Assembly: GCA_031270665.1 (NCBI GenBank)
Contig: JAISXD010000050.1
Span: forward strand, 1-64,000
DNA length: 64,000 nt
Source of the DNA: Tannerellaceae bacterium
GTDB lineage: Bacteria > Bacteroidota > Bacteroidia > Bacteroidales > Tannerellaceae
Direction of reading: 5' to 3'
Below the pieces are notes generated by a model. That model saw only the letters and a list, made by a program, of their open reading frames with translations. It did not search any database and was not told where the DNA came from. This document shows positions 30,421-40,286 of this stretch, one piece after another. Position 1 is the first letter of the stretch. Every line of letters begins with the position of its first letter. The translations under genes and the position numbers were made by a program.

Positions 30421-30499
30421 TTCGGTGGGCTGATGTGTATGTAGCATATATCAAATAGAAACAGAGAAAGGCTTGCCGTTTTACGGTGAGCCTTTTTTT
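30387..30499 (+). promoter_or_regulatory. Translation-coupled transcription attenuator of hisGDCB (pause hairpin, antiterminator, terminator)
   Basis: Pause hairpin 30387-30400/30432-30445; antiterminator 30423-30431/30470-30478; terminator stem 30467-30478/30484-30495. Confidence 0.85.
30467..30499 (+). terminator. Intrinsic terminator within the his attenuator
   Basis: AAAGGCTTGCCG-tttta-CGGTGAGCCTTT, 12 bp with two G-U pairs, then T-run. Confidence 0.92.
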
Positions 30500-30529
30500 A
30501 TTAATCACTTTAAATATGAATTGTTCATT

Positions 30530-31381
30530 ATGTTGCGAATTGCTGTACAATCAAAAGGACGTTTATACGACGAGACAATGCTCTTGCTCGAAGAAGCGGG
30601 GATTAAATTAAACCGGGGCAAACGTATCCTGCTTTTATCGGCCAAGGGATTTCCTGTTGAAGTTCTTTTCCTGCGCGATGATGATATTCCTCAATCGGTG
30701 GCAAACGGAGTAGCTGATGTGGGTATTGTGGGAGAAAACGAATATGTAGAAAAAGGGGCCGGAGCTAAATTAGTGAAACGGCTTGGGTTCAGTAAATGCC
30801 GTTTGTCGCTGGCCATTCCCAAAGATGAAGAATACGGGGGAATAGCATGGTTTGAAGGGAAAACAATCGCTACTTCCTATCCTGAAATACTGATCAATTA
30901 CCTCGGCAGGTGCCATGTAAAAGCAAACTTACATATTATCAGCGGTTCGGTAGAAATAGCGCCGGGTATCGGATTGGCGGATGCTATTTTCGATTTGGTC
31001 AGTTCCGGAAGTACATTAATCAGTAACCGCCTGAAAGAAGTAGAAGTAGTGATGAACAGCGAAGCTCTGCTGATAGCCAATAATGAACTTTCCGGCGAAA
31101 AACAGGCAATCCTGGATGAACTTCTTTTCCGTTTTGAAGCCATACAGGCTGCCGAAGGAAAAAAGTATGTGCTGCTTAACGCTCCGAAAGATAAACTGAA
31201 TGAGATTATTGAGATATTGCCCGGTATGAAAAGCCCTACCATAACTCCGTTGGCCGACGACAAATGGGTATCTGTACAGTCGGTTATTACGGAACAACAT
31301 TTCTGGGAGATTATCGGACGGTTAAAAGCATCGGGAGCTGAGGGTATATTAATTATTCCAATTGAAAAAATGATTGTATGA
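30530..31381 (+). CDS. hisG: ATP phosphoribosyltransferase
   Basis: MLRIAVQSKGRLYDETMLLLEEAGI; start corrected from 30473, which lies inside the terminator. Confidence 0.95.
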   Translation: MLRIAVQSKGRLYDETMLLLEEAGIKLNRGKRILLLSAKGFPVEVLFLRDDDIPQSVANGVADVGIVGENEYVEKGAGAKLVKRLGFSKCRLSLAIPKDEEYGGIAWFEGKTIATSYPEILINYLGRCHVKANLHIISGSVEIAPGIGLADAIFDLVSSGSTLISNRLKEVEVVMNSEALLIANNELSGEKQAILDELLFRFEAIQAAEGKKYVLLNAPKDKLNEIIEILPGMKSPTITPLADDKWVSVQSVITEQHFWEIIGRLKASGAEGILIIPIEKMIV

Positions 31382-32658
31382 AAGTCTCCAAATATCCCGC
31401 CCGGCCGGAATGGGAACGTTTGATCCTGCGACCGGTATCAGACGTTTCCAATTTATTCGGCATAGTACAAACCGTACTGAATGAAATAAAGGAAAAGGGC
31501 GATAGAGCCGTAAAACGGTATGCTGAGAAGTTTGATAAGGTATTGCTCTCATCCTTACAAGTTTCCGAAGAAGAGACAGAAGAAGCCTGCAACCTTGTCT
31601 CCACTGAATTGAAACAGGCCATTCTGACCGCTAAAAACAACATTGAGAAATTCCACGCTTCCCAGCGGTTTACCGGACAAAAGGTTGAAACGGCTCCCGG
31701 AGTGATTTGCTGGCAAAAGGCGGTTCCTATCGAAAAAGTCGGTCTGTACATACCCGGGGGTACGGCCCCGTTATTCTCTACGGTATTAATGCTGGCCATC
31801 CCTGCTAAGATAGCGGGTTGTGAAGAGATTATCCTGTGTACCCCGCCCAACAGGGAAGGCAAGGTGCATCCTGCCATCCTTTTCGCCGCTAAAACAGCAG
31901 GAGTAAGTAAAATATATAAAGCAGGCGGGATACAGGCAATCGGGGCTATGGCGTATGGTACGGAGTCTATCCCCAAGGTGTATAAGATATTCGGCCCCGG
32001 CAACCAATATGTTACAGTCGCCAAACAATTAGTCGCCCTGCAAGATGTGGCGATCGACATGCCGGCCGGCCCTTCCGAAGTAGAAGTGATTGCCGACGAA
32101 ACAGCCAATCCGGTATTTATTGCCACCGATTTCCTTTCGCAGGCAGAACATGGGGCAGACAGCCAATCGATATTAGTTACCACGGCCGAATCTATCGTGA
32201 CAGATGTAATGCAAGCCATCGATGAACAACTGGCCGAACTTCCGCGCCGGGAAATTACCGCCCAAGCGCTCGAAAACAGCCACATCATCGTGTTGAAAGA
32301 CACTCGGGAAGCGATAGACTTCACCAATTTGTACGCGCCCGAGCATCTGATTATCCAAACAAAGGATTATATGTGTATAAGCGAACAGATAAAAAACGCC
32401 GGAAGTGTGTTCCTGGGAGCTTATACGCCCGAAAGCGCCGGCGATTATGCTTCGGGCACGAATCATACATTACCCACAAACGGGTATGCCAAAGCGTATA
32501 GCGGCGTAAACCTGGATAGTTTTATCAAGAAAATAACATTTCAGGAGATTACGCCCGAAGGGATAAAACAATTGGGTGACACCATCCGCGTGATGGCCGG
32601 TAACGAAGCATTGGACGCTCACCGTAATGCAGTAACAGTCAGATTAGAAACCATATGA
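31378..32658 (+). CDS. hisD: Histidinol dehydrogenase
   Basis: GLYIPGGTAPLFSTVLMLAIPA, FGPGNQYVTVAKQLV, DMPAGPSEVEVIAD. Confidence 0.95.
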   Translation: MKVSKYPARPEWERLILRPVSDVSNLFGIVQTVLNEIKEKGDRAVKRYAEKFDKVLLSSLQVSEEETEEACNLVSTELKQAILTAKNNIEKFHASQRFTGQKVETAPGVICWQKAVPIEKVGLYIPGGTAPLFSTVLMLAIPAKIAGCEEIILCTPPNREGKVHPAILFAAKTAGVSKIYKAGGIQAIGAMAYGTESIPKVYKIFGPGNQYVTVAKQLVALQDVAIDMPAGPSEVEVIADETANPVFIATDFLSQAEHGADSQSILVTTAESIVTDVMQAIDEQLAELPRREITAQALENSHIIVLKDTREAIDFTNLYAPEHLIIQTKDYMCISEQIKNAGSVFLGAYTPESAGDYASGTNHTLPTNGYAKAYSGVNLDSFIKKITFQEITPEGIKQLGDTIRVMAGNEALDAHRNAVTVRLETI

Positions 32659-33692
32659 AAAATCTTAAAGAATTAGTTCGACCGAATATATGGAACCTGA
32701 AACCCTATTCGTCTGCCAGAAATGAATTTCAGGGAGAAGCATCTGTTTTTCTGGATGCCAATGAGAATCCTTACAACGAGCCATACAACCGGTATCCCGA
32801 CCCTCTGCAGTGGAAGCTCAAAGACAAAATAGCGGCATTGAAAGGGATAGAGCGTACCTCCATTTTCTTAGGCAACGGCAGCGACGAGGCTATTGACCTG
32901 CCTATCCGCGCTTTTTGCGAACCGGCAGCAGACGCTATCTTGTCTATCGATCCCTCTTACGGGATGTATCAAGTGGCAGCGGATATTAATCATGTAACCT
33001 GCCGCAAAGTACGGTTGAATAATGATTTCAGCCTCAATGCCGGCGCACTTTTACAGGCCGTTGAGGCCAATACAAAGATTATCTTTCTTTGTTCGCCCAA
33101 TAATCCGACGGGGAATGCACTCAATCGCGACGAACTGTATAAAGTGATTAACGGATTTGAAGGAATTGTAGTGATTGACGAGGCTTACATTGATTTTTCT
33201 GTCTCTCCCTCCTTTCTGAAGGAATTGAAAGACTTCCCTAACTTAATTGTACTGCAAACGCTTTCCAAAGCATGGGGAGGCGCAGGAATCCGTTTGGGAA
33301 TGGCCTTTGCATCGCCTGAGATTATTGATATATTGAATAAAATCAAATATCCTTACAATATCAATCAACTAACGCAGGAACGGGCGCTTGAGCTATTGAA
33401 CCGGCAAGAAGCGATGAAAGGAGAACTGTCCGAAATTCTGAACGAACGTACTCTGGTAGAAACAGCCCTGCTGGAATTACCTTTCGTGCAACGAATTTAT
33501 CCTTCGGACACCAATTTTATCTTGGTAAAGGTAGACGATCCGAATGTTACCTATGATTACCTGGTGAGGAAAGGAATCATTGTACGCAATCGGCACACTG
33601 TAACCTTATGCGAAGGTTGCCTGCGTATTACCATTGGTACGCCGGGGCAAAACAACTTATTATTAAAAGCGCTTCAAACAAGAAAATTATGA
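32655..33692 (+). CDS. hisC: Histidinol-phosphate aminotransferase
   Basis: [44 protein letters not shown]. Confidence 0.95.
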   Translation: MKNLKELVRPNIWNLKPYSSARNEFQGEASVFLDANENPYNEPYNRYPDPLQWKLKDKIAALKGIERTSIFLGNGSDEAIDLPIRAFCEPAADAILSIDPSYGMYQVAADINHVTCRKVRLNNDFSLNAGALLQAVEANTKIIFLCSPNNPTGNALNRDELYKVINGFEGIVVIDEAYIDFSVSPSFLKELKDFPNLIVLQTLSKAWGGAGIRLGMAFASPEIIDILNKIKYPYNINQLTQERALELLNRQEAMKGELSEILNERTLVETALLELPFVQRIYPSDTNFILVKVDDPNVTYDYLVRKGIIVRNRHTVTLCEGCLRITIGTPGQNNLLLKALQTRKL

Positions 33693-34810
33693 AACGGGCT
33701 CTTTTTATCGACCGCGACGGTACCTTGGTTGTAGAACCGCCGTTGGATTACCAGTTAGACAGCCTTGAAAAGCTGGAGTTCTACCCCAAAGTATTCCGCA
33801 ACCTGTTTTTTATCAGAAAACAGTTGGATTTTGAGTTTATCATGGCCACCAATCAAGATGGCTTGGGAACAGCTTCATTTCCCGAAGAAACATTCTGGCC
33901 GGCTCATACCAAAATGCTAAAGGCGTTGGAAGGCGAAGGCGTCACCTTCGACAATATCCTGATAGACCGCTCTTTCCCGGAAGATAATTCACCCGGCAGA
34001 AAACCCCGTACCGGTATGTTTACCCAATACATGAATGGCGATTACGACCTGGCAAACAGTTATGTAATAGGAGACCGGCTGACAGACATGGAACTGGCCG
34101 CTAATTTAGGATGTAAAGGCATCTGGCTACATAGTCTGGAAGGCGCCCGCGAAAAGCTATACGGTAAAGACCTGTCTCCTGCCCTGATTACCGGCGATTG
34201 GGATAAGATAACAGAATTTCTTTTTGCCGGCGAACGGCGTGCAACGATTCAGCGAACAACAAAAGAAACGGATATTTACGTAGAAATAAATCTCGATGGT
34301 AACGGACAAACAGCTATTTCGACAGGCTTGGGTTTCTTTGACCATATGCTCGACCAGATAGGAAAGCATTCCGGCATAAACGTAACGATCCGCGTTGCAG
34401 GCGATTTAAACGTAGATGAACATCACACCATAGAAGATACCGGCATCGCTTTAGGAGAAGCCTTATTGAAAGCGTTGGGCGATAAAAGAGGAATCGAACG
34501 ATATGGCTATACGCTGCCCATGGATGATTGCCTGTGCAGTGTGGCCTTAGACTTTGGCGGCCGCCCCTGGCTTGTTTGGAATGCGGAATTCAAACGCGAA
34601 AAAGTAGGCGATATGCCAACAGAAATGTTCTACCACTTTTTCAAAAGCCTCACCGACGCTGCCAGGATGAACCTCAACATCAAAGCCGAAGGCACTAATG
34701 AACACCACAAAATAGAAGGAATATTCAAAGCGTTGGCCCGCAGCATCAAAATGGCCATCCGCAGAGATATCTACAACTATGAATTACCCTCCACAAAAGG
34801 AGTTATTTGA
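33689..34810 (+). CDS. hisB: Bifunctional histidinol-phosphatase/imidazoleglycerol-phosphate dehydratase
   Basis: HAD motif FIDRDGTL and IGPD motifs [31 protein letters not shown]; start at 33689. Confidence 0.95.
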   Translation: MKRALFIDRDGTLVVEPPLDYQLDSLEKLEFYPKVFRNLFFIRKQLDFEFIMATNQDGLGTASFPEETFWPAHTKMLKALEGEGVTFDNILIDRSFPEDNSPGRKPRTGMFTQYMNGDYDLANSYVIGDRLTDMELAANLGCKGIWLHSLEGAREKLYGKDLSPALITGDWDKITEFLFAGERRATIQRTTKETDIYVEINLDGNGQTAISTGLGFFDHMLDQIGKHSGINVTIRVAGDLNVDEHHTIEDTGIALGEALLKALGDKRGIERYGYTLPMDDCLCSVALDFGGRPWLVWNAEFKREKVGDMPTEMFYHFFKSLTDAARMNLNIKAEGTNEHHKIEGIFKALARSIKMAIRRDIYNYELPSTKGVI

Positions 34811-34905
34811 AAAAAGAGAACCCATCTGAAACCCGCCTTCGGGTTCCTGAGAAAGTTTGTGGGAAGAAAAATACAGGCTCCTGTCGGAAATAAATTTATA
34901 TCTCT

Positions 34906-34913
34906 TATCTTTG
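34906..34913 (+). promoter_or_regulatory. Putative -7 element TATCTTTG upstream of the acyltransferase pair
   Basis: Matches TAnnTTTG; 30 bp before the 34943 ATG. Confidence 0.45.
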
Positions 34914-34942
34914 CCCCGTGATAATTATATAAGTAATGTGGG

Positions 34943-35770
34943 ATGGCAAGGGATAAAATGACGCAATTCATTAACCTTCGGCAGGTACTTCGGGAGAAAA
35001 GTCCGTCTCTTGCGAAGAAGTTGCCGGGCTTTATCGTTAATTATTTGATTCGTATAGTGCATCAGGATGAGCTGAATTATATACTGAATCATTATCACGA
35101 TAAGGAGGGTGTGGATTTCATGGTTGACCTGCTTGATTACTTCGACCTTACATTGGAAACGGACGGTGTGGAAAATATTCCGGATACCGGGCGTTATGTG
35201 TTTGCTTCTAATCACCCCTTAGGCGGCTTGGATGGTATTTGCCTGTCGGCTTTTCTGGGACGGCGGTTTAACGGAAAGATCCGTTATCTGGTAAACGACC
35301 TCCTTTTATTTATTCCCAATTTGCGTTCTATTTTTATTCCGGTCAATAAACATGGCAGGCAGGCGAAGCAAACGGCTGTTTTAACAGACGAAGCTTATGC
35401 TTCCGATAATCAAATTATTACTTTTCCTGCCGGGCTGTGTTCGCGGAAAATAAAAGGGGAAATAACGGATTTGGAATGGAAAAAGTCATTTATCCGGAAA
35501 GCCGTAGCATACAAACGCGACGTTATACCCGTCTATTTTGAGGGGAGAAATTCTGATTTCTTTTATCGTTTAGCCAATATTCGTACCGGGCTGGGCGTAA
35601 AGGCGAATATTGAAATGCTTTATTTATCTGATGAACTATTTAAGAGTAAGCGCTCTACTTATCATATATATTTTGGCAAACCGATTTCCTGGCAGACATT
35701 CGATGCGGGTAAAACGCTGTCTGAATGGGCCGGATGGGTTCGCGATATATCGTATGCACTTAGAAAATAA
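34943..35770 (+). CDS. PlsC-like acyltransferase, candidate glycine-lipid O-acyltransferase (GlsA-like)
   Basis: FASNHPLGGLDGI (NHxxxxD) and FPAGLCSRK motifs; paired with the GNAT-type gene downstream. Confidence 0.75.
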   Translation: MARDKMTQFINLRQVLREKSPSLAKKLPGFIVNYLIRIVHQDELNYILNHYHDKEGVDFMVDLLDYFDLTLETDGVENIPDTGRYVFASNHPLGGLDGICLSAFLGRRFNGKIRYLVNDLLLFIPNLRSIFIPVNKHGRQAKQTAVLTDEAYASDNQIITFPAGLCSRKIKGEITDLEWKKSFIRKAVAYKRDVIPVYFEGRNSDFFYRLANIRTGLGVKANIEMLYLSDELFKSKRSTYHIYFGKPISWQTFDAGKTLSEWAGWVRDISYALRK

Positions 35771-35783
35771 AAGAAACACTTAT

Positions 35784-36755
35784 ATGCAAGAAGTAATTAA
35801 ACCTATTAATCGCGCACTGCTTAAAGCAGAGTTAACCCCGGACAAACTTTTGCGAAGGACGAATAAATCCAATAACGAGATTTATATTACTACCGCACAT
35901 GATTCGCCTAATATAATGCAGGAAATCGGCCGTTTGCGCGAGTTGGCTTTCCGTCATTACGGCGGAGGAACGGGAAATTCTGTTGATATTGACGAGTTTG
36001 ATACCATGGAAGGCGCTTACCGCCAATTGATTGTTTGGAGCCCGGAAGAAGAAATCATATTAGGCGGATACCGTTTTTTGTGTGGGGCGGATGTAAAGTT
36101 CGACGCCGCCGGCAAGCCTGTTTTAGCTACGGCTCACCTCTTTCATTTTTCCGGAACATTTATAAAGGATTATCTTCCTTATACGGTGGAGCTGGGCCGT
36201 TCTTTCGTAACCCTCGAATTTCAGGCAACGCGCGAGAGTAACAGCAAAGGTATTTTTGTGCTTGATAATTTATGGGATGGATTGGGCGCTTTGTCTGTAT
36301 TAGAGCCTACGCTTCAATACTATTTTGGTAAAGTAACGATGTATAATACATACAACCCGCATGCCAGGGATATGATTTTGCATTTTCTTGCCGTTCATTT
36401 CCCCGACCCGGATAAGCTGATTACGCCTATTTGCCCGTTGGAAACACATCCGGACTTAAATCAGATGGATATTTTGTTTAGTTCCGATAATTATAAAGAG
36501 AATTATAAGGCATTGAATATGGAAGTGCGTAAACTGAAAATCAACGTTCCTCCTTTGGTAAGCGCCTATATGAGCCTTTCTCCTAAAATGCGGACTTTCG
36601 GAACAGCCGTCAATCACGAGTTCGGCGATGTGGAAGAAACAGGTATCTTGATTGCGATTGATGAAATCCTTGAAACCAAAAGAAAACGGCATATAGAAAC
36701 CTATTTCAGGGAAGAATATCCGTGCCAGCCCTTATTGAAAGGCTTAGGGAAATAA
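35784..36755 (+). CDS. GNAT/hemolysin-like N-acyltransferase, candidate glycine-lipid synthase (GlsB-like)
   Basis: IGRLRELAFRHYGGGTGNSVDIDEFD...; start at 35784 rather than 35610, which overlaps the upstream gene. Confidence 0.75.
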   Translation: MQEVIKPINRALLKAELTPDKLLRRTNKSNNEIYITTAHDSPNIMQEIGRLRELAFRHYGGGTGNSVDIDEFDTMEGAYRQLIVWSPEEEIILGGYRFLCGADVKFDAAGKPVLATAHLFHFSGTFIKDYLPYTVELGRSFVTLEFQATRESNSKGIFVLDNLWDGLGALSVLEPTLQYYFGKVTMYNTYNPHARDMILHFLAVHFPDPDKLITPICPLETHPDLNQMDILFSSDNYKENYKALNMEVRKLKINVPPLVSAYMSLSPKMRTFGTAVNHEFGDVEETGILIAIDEILETKRKRHIETYFREEYPCQPLLKGLGK

Positions 36756-36759
36756 AAAA

Positions 36760-37410
36760 TCATAATGGTTTCCCGTAAGGTTTTATATTCCACGCCGTAC
36801 AGGCCCAGAAAGGTTCCTTATCTTCTTTCTCAAAAATACACAGGCTTCCGGTTGCTACTTTCAGGTCGTGTTCCTGCGAGAATTGTTCAAGGTTTCCGGT
36901 TAAGCAGGGAGCAAACCGTATGATGCCGTTTGAAGCAACTAATAAAGTCGTTTGGAGGAGGGGGACTTCTTTTTCGGCGAAATTCTCCCAGGTCTTAATG
37001 ATTTGCTGAGGGTTTGCTTTCCAGCCATCGGGAACTACGACCTTTTTATTCCACTCATTAATAATGATCCTTCCTTTTTCGATGTTGCCGTTTCCTAATC
37101 GAAGCATGACTTCTTCTTCGGTTTTATTCTCGTCTACGCCATAATCTATTTCCGTGAAATGAGTTAATATCGTAAGATCCCTCTTGATATTCATTGCTTT
37201 TATCGCTAATCCGGCTGTTTCGAGGCATCTCTTCAATGGGGATGAATATATTTTATGAGGGATTAATCCGTGCTCTTTTAAATAAAGCCCGATACGTTTT
37301 CCCTTTTCTGCTTCTACTAACGGCAGGTCTGTTCTGGCGCCTACCCTGGTAGGCGTTTCTCCCGGGCGGAAGGTGTTTCCGTGGCGGGCTATTATGATTT
37401 TAGTTCGCAT
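36760..37410 (-). CDS. Histidine phosphatase family protein
   Basis: IIIARHGNTFRPGETPTRVG; YSSPLKRCLETA. Confidence 0.85.
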   Translation of the reverse strand: MRTKIIIARHGNTFRPGETPTRVGARTDLPLVEAEKGKRIGLYLKEHGLIPHKIYSSPLKRCLETAGLAIKAMNIKRDLTILTHFTEIDYGVDENKTEEEVMLRLGNGNIEKGRIIINEWNKKVVVPDGWKANPQQIIKTWENFAEKEVPLLQTTLLVASNGIIRFAPCLTGNLEQFSQEHDLKVATGSLCIFEKEDKEPFWACTAWNIKPYGKPL

Positions 37411-37445
37411 GATTTGTTGCTGCTTCTGTGATATTGCATTATTAA

Positions 37446-38273
37446 TCAGATTAATTCGCCATATTGATTGATGATGGCTTCTACCCTCTGTATATCTTCC
37501 GGCGAATCTACGCCGTTTGTTGTTTCCCGCCCGCGATAATCAACGTCTACCATTTTGATTTTAAATCCGTTGTACAGGAACCTCATTTGCTCTAACCCTT
37601 CTATATACCCTTTTTCGTAGATGGATTCTTCCGAGGTAAAATACTTTTCCAAAGCTTCACAGGTATAAGCATACAGCCCGATATGACGGCGCACCGGGCT
37701 CTTTCCCGGATGGGCTTTCCTGGCTTCTTCCGGCTTTCTTATGGCTGGAAGAATGCTTTTTGAAAAAGCGAGGGCGTAATTTTTATTGTCGGTCAATACG
37801 GTTGTTCCGGAATAAGGCGTAGCTTTTTTATCCTCCGCCATTTTTTCGTAAGCAGCCCAGTCTAACAAAACACAAGGCGTATAAACGGCGGCTGACTTAT
37901 CCCGCATCCATTCGTCAATGATATTTTGCAAAATCCAGGGAGGGCAAAGCGGGTTATCCCCTTGCAGGTTAATAATCAATTGTGGTTTGCCATCCCGTTT
38001 GTTTGCCGCTTCCCAACACCTTTCCGTACCATTCCGGCATGCTTCGGACGTCATTACCACCTTTATATGATGCCTCTCGCAGAAATCTTCAATAGCCGGA
38101 TGGTCTGTTGCTACCACATAGCTGCAGGCATCATTTTGTTTGCATACAAAGGCGGCTGTTTCAGCTACCCGTTGAATCATCGGTTTCCCCTTGATAAGTT
38201 GCAAAGGCTTTGCCGGAAGCCTTGTGCTGGCATATCTGGCCGGGATAACGATAAGTACTTTTGTCTCTTCCAT
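37446..38273 (-). CDS. kdsB: 3-deoxy-manno-octulosonate cytidylyltransferase
   Basis: VLIVIPARYASTRLPAKPLQLIKGKPMIQRV; INLQGDNPLC. Confidence 0.9.
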   Translation of the reverse strand: MEETKVLIVIPARYASTRLPAKPLQLIKGKPMIQRVAETAAFVCKQNDACSYVVATDHPAIEDFCERHHIKVVMTSEACRNGTERCWEAANKRDGKPQLIINLQGDNPLCPPWILQNIIDEWMRDKSAAVYTPCVLLDWAAYEKMAEDKKATPYSGTTVLTDNKNYALAFSKSILPAIRKPEEARKAHPGKSPVRRHIGLYAYTCEALEKYFTSEESIYEKGYIEGLEQMRFLYNGFKIKMVDVDYRGRETTNGVDSPEDIQRVEAIINQYGELI

Positions 38274-38522
38274 TGCTTTTTATATCGCCTGATTAGGCTC
38301 CCCCTGCGGAAGCCTTGCAAATATACGGTGATTTTTTTTATGTGCGTCTTTTTTTTAGATGACTATGGATGTGTCTTTAAAAAAACGGATGTAACGGATG
38401 CTGTTTTTTCCGTGATTTTTTTCATTTCGCCTGTAAAAATCTTCATTTCATCACATCTGTGTTTGTTTTCATTTATTATTAAACTTTTTTCTGTACGTTT
38501 GTTCTACAATTTAGTTGGATAG

Positions 38523-40280
38523 ATGGTTGCTGATATCATGAAATACAGGATGGCTCTTTGGGGGGGGCTTTTGTTTCTTGCGCTGGCTTTGTTTTTACAA
38601 GGGACGAATGCGTATCATTTTCTTTTTATTGAGCAAAATCAGTTATTCTTGTTTTCCGGTTCCTATATGGGGGAGAGGGTTATGGTTCCGGGCGGGATGG
38701 CTTTGCTCGTGGGGGAATTTTTAGTGCAGTTTTTTATCGTACCTTATGCAGGCGCCGTTATAACGGCCTTGTTGCTTACCGGTGTGGGGGTACTGACGAC
38801 TCTTGTTTGTAAACGGATTGCGCCGGCTTTTTCTTTGTGTCTGTTTTACTTCTTACCGGTTCTGTCTCTGTTGTTTATGCACTTTAATTTTAATTACCGG
38901 ATACAGGGTACGGTGGCGTTTGTTTTTTTGCTTTTCTTTATTTATCTCTATCTTTCTGTTGCCGTTTTCAGGTATCGGTTGTTGATGGCGGTTGTTGTTG
39001 TACCGCTCCTTTTTTGGTGGGGAGGGCCTGTTGCATGCCTTTATGCTTTTTGCGTCTTTTTATGGGAGGTGTTGAACCGTGTCCGTGGCTGGTATTGGAT
39101 GTTGCCGGTGGTATTGGAGGCCGTACTTATTGCCTGTGCCAATGTGCACGCTGCGATTGTGAGTGAATATAAATTTGCATTTCTCCCGGACATTTATTTT
39201 CATACAAGGTTAGCGGCTCCCTTCTGTATTTATTTTTCATGGATTTCGTTGCCCGTTATCTTGGCGGGCGTTTCTTTACTCCGGGGCAGGGGGCCGGAGA
39301 AAAAGAAAACGCAGATGATGGTGGATGCGATGCAAGTATTGTTGATCATTGGCTTATCATGGCTTAGTATACCTGTCTATAATAATACGAAATCGGTCAA
39401 ACTTAAGCAATTGGATTATTATACCCGGACGCGGCAATGGGACAAAGTGATTGAAAATTGCGAAGGCCGCCTGAATAATTATCTTTACCTCTGTTACCTG
39501 AATATGGCTTTAGCCGAAAAAGGAATGTTGGCCGACAAAGCTTTTACTTTCGATCAACGAGACGTACAGGGATTGTTTATTCCCTGGAATAAGACGGCTT
39601 CGGCATCCACCTTATTGAGCGATGTGCATTTCACGGCAGGTACGGTTGCCATAGCACAGGAGAAAGCCTTTGAAAGTTATGTCAGTTCATTAGGATATGG
39701 AAATCCGCGCATGTTACAACGTTTGGTACAAACGAATTTGATTTATGGCGAATATCCCGTTGCAGAGAAGTACCTGGATATATTGGATAAGACGTTCTTT
39801 TATTCGGATTGGGCGAAGGAGCATCGAAAATTCCTTTATAATGATGCGGAGGTAGAGAAAGATGCCGTGCTGGGGGAGAAACGCAAAGGATTACCGGAAG
39901 CAAATTATCTGTCGAACCCGGATCTGATAGAAAAAGATTTGCTGTCGGTAGCCGAACAATATCCGGCGAACCGTAATGCGATTGAATATGTTGGAGTGGG
40001 TTATTTGTTGATGAAGAATTTAAGCGCATTTGAAAACCTGATGAACAACTATTATCATACGGATGTATTACCTTCTTTGCCTGTCTCTTTCCAGGAAGCT
40101 GTTATTATACTTTACGAAGCGAATCCTGCAATTTGGGCTCATTACAATGTTTCCGAATCGATTATCCGGCGATTTGCCGACTTTAAGGGGCTGATAAAAA
40201 CAAACCGCGAAAATCCGCCTGTAGCCGAAGCGATCCGTCTGTTTGGAGATACCTATTGGTGTTATTTCATGTTTAAATAA
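38523..40280 (+). CDS. Polytopic membrane protein (DUF6057-like)
   Basis: N-terminal multi-TM half, soluble C-terminal half. Confidence 0.7.
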   Translation: MVADIMKYRMALWGGLLFLALALFLQGTNAYHFLFIEQNQLFLFSGSYMGERVMVPGGMALLVGEFLVQFFIVPYAGAVITALLLTGVGVLTTLVCKRIAPAFSLCLFYFLPVLSLLFMHFNFNYRIQGTVAFVFLLFFIYLYLSVAVFRYRLLMAVVVVPLLFWWGGPVACLYAFCVFLWEVLNRVRGWYWMLPVVLEAVLIACANVHAAIVSEYKFAFLPDIYFHTRLAAPFCIYFSWISLPVILAGVSLLRGRGPEKKKTQMMVDAMQVLLIIGLSWLSIPVYNNTKSVKLKQLDYYTRTRQWDKVIENCEGRLNNYLYLCYLNMALAEKGMLADKAFTFDQRDVQGLFIPWNKTASASTLLSDVHFTAGTVAIAQEKAFESYVSSLGYGNPRMLQRLVQTNLIYGEYPVAEKYLDILDKTFFYSDWAKEHRKFLYNDAEVEKDAVLGEKRKGLPEANYLSNPDLIEKDLLSVAEQYPANRNAIEYVGVGYLLMKNLSAFENLMNNYYHTDVLPSLPVSFQEAVIILYEANPAIWAHYNVSESIIRRFADFKGLIKTNRENPPVAEAIRLFGDTYWCYFMFK

Positions 40281-40286
40281 AAGTGT

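Noticed and set aside
30473-30529. Upstream start for hisG given by the ORF track
   Set aside because: Lies inside the attenuator terminator; the conserved N-terminus MLRIAVQSKGRL begins at 30530
31353-32327. 324-aa minus-strand ORF
   Set aside because: Entirely antisense to hisD; Ser/Ala-rich low-information translation, no recognisable domain
34819-34845. Terminator after hisB (AACCCG-cctt-CGGGTT)
   Set aside because: Short hairpin with no adjacent T-run on the plus strand; too weak to list
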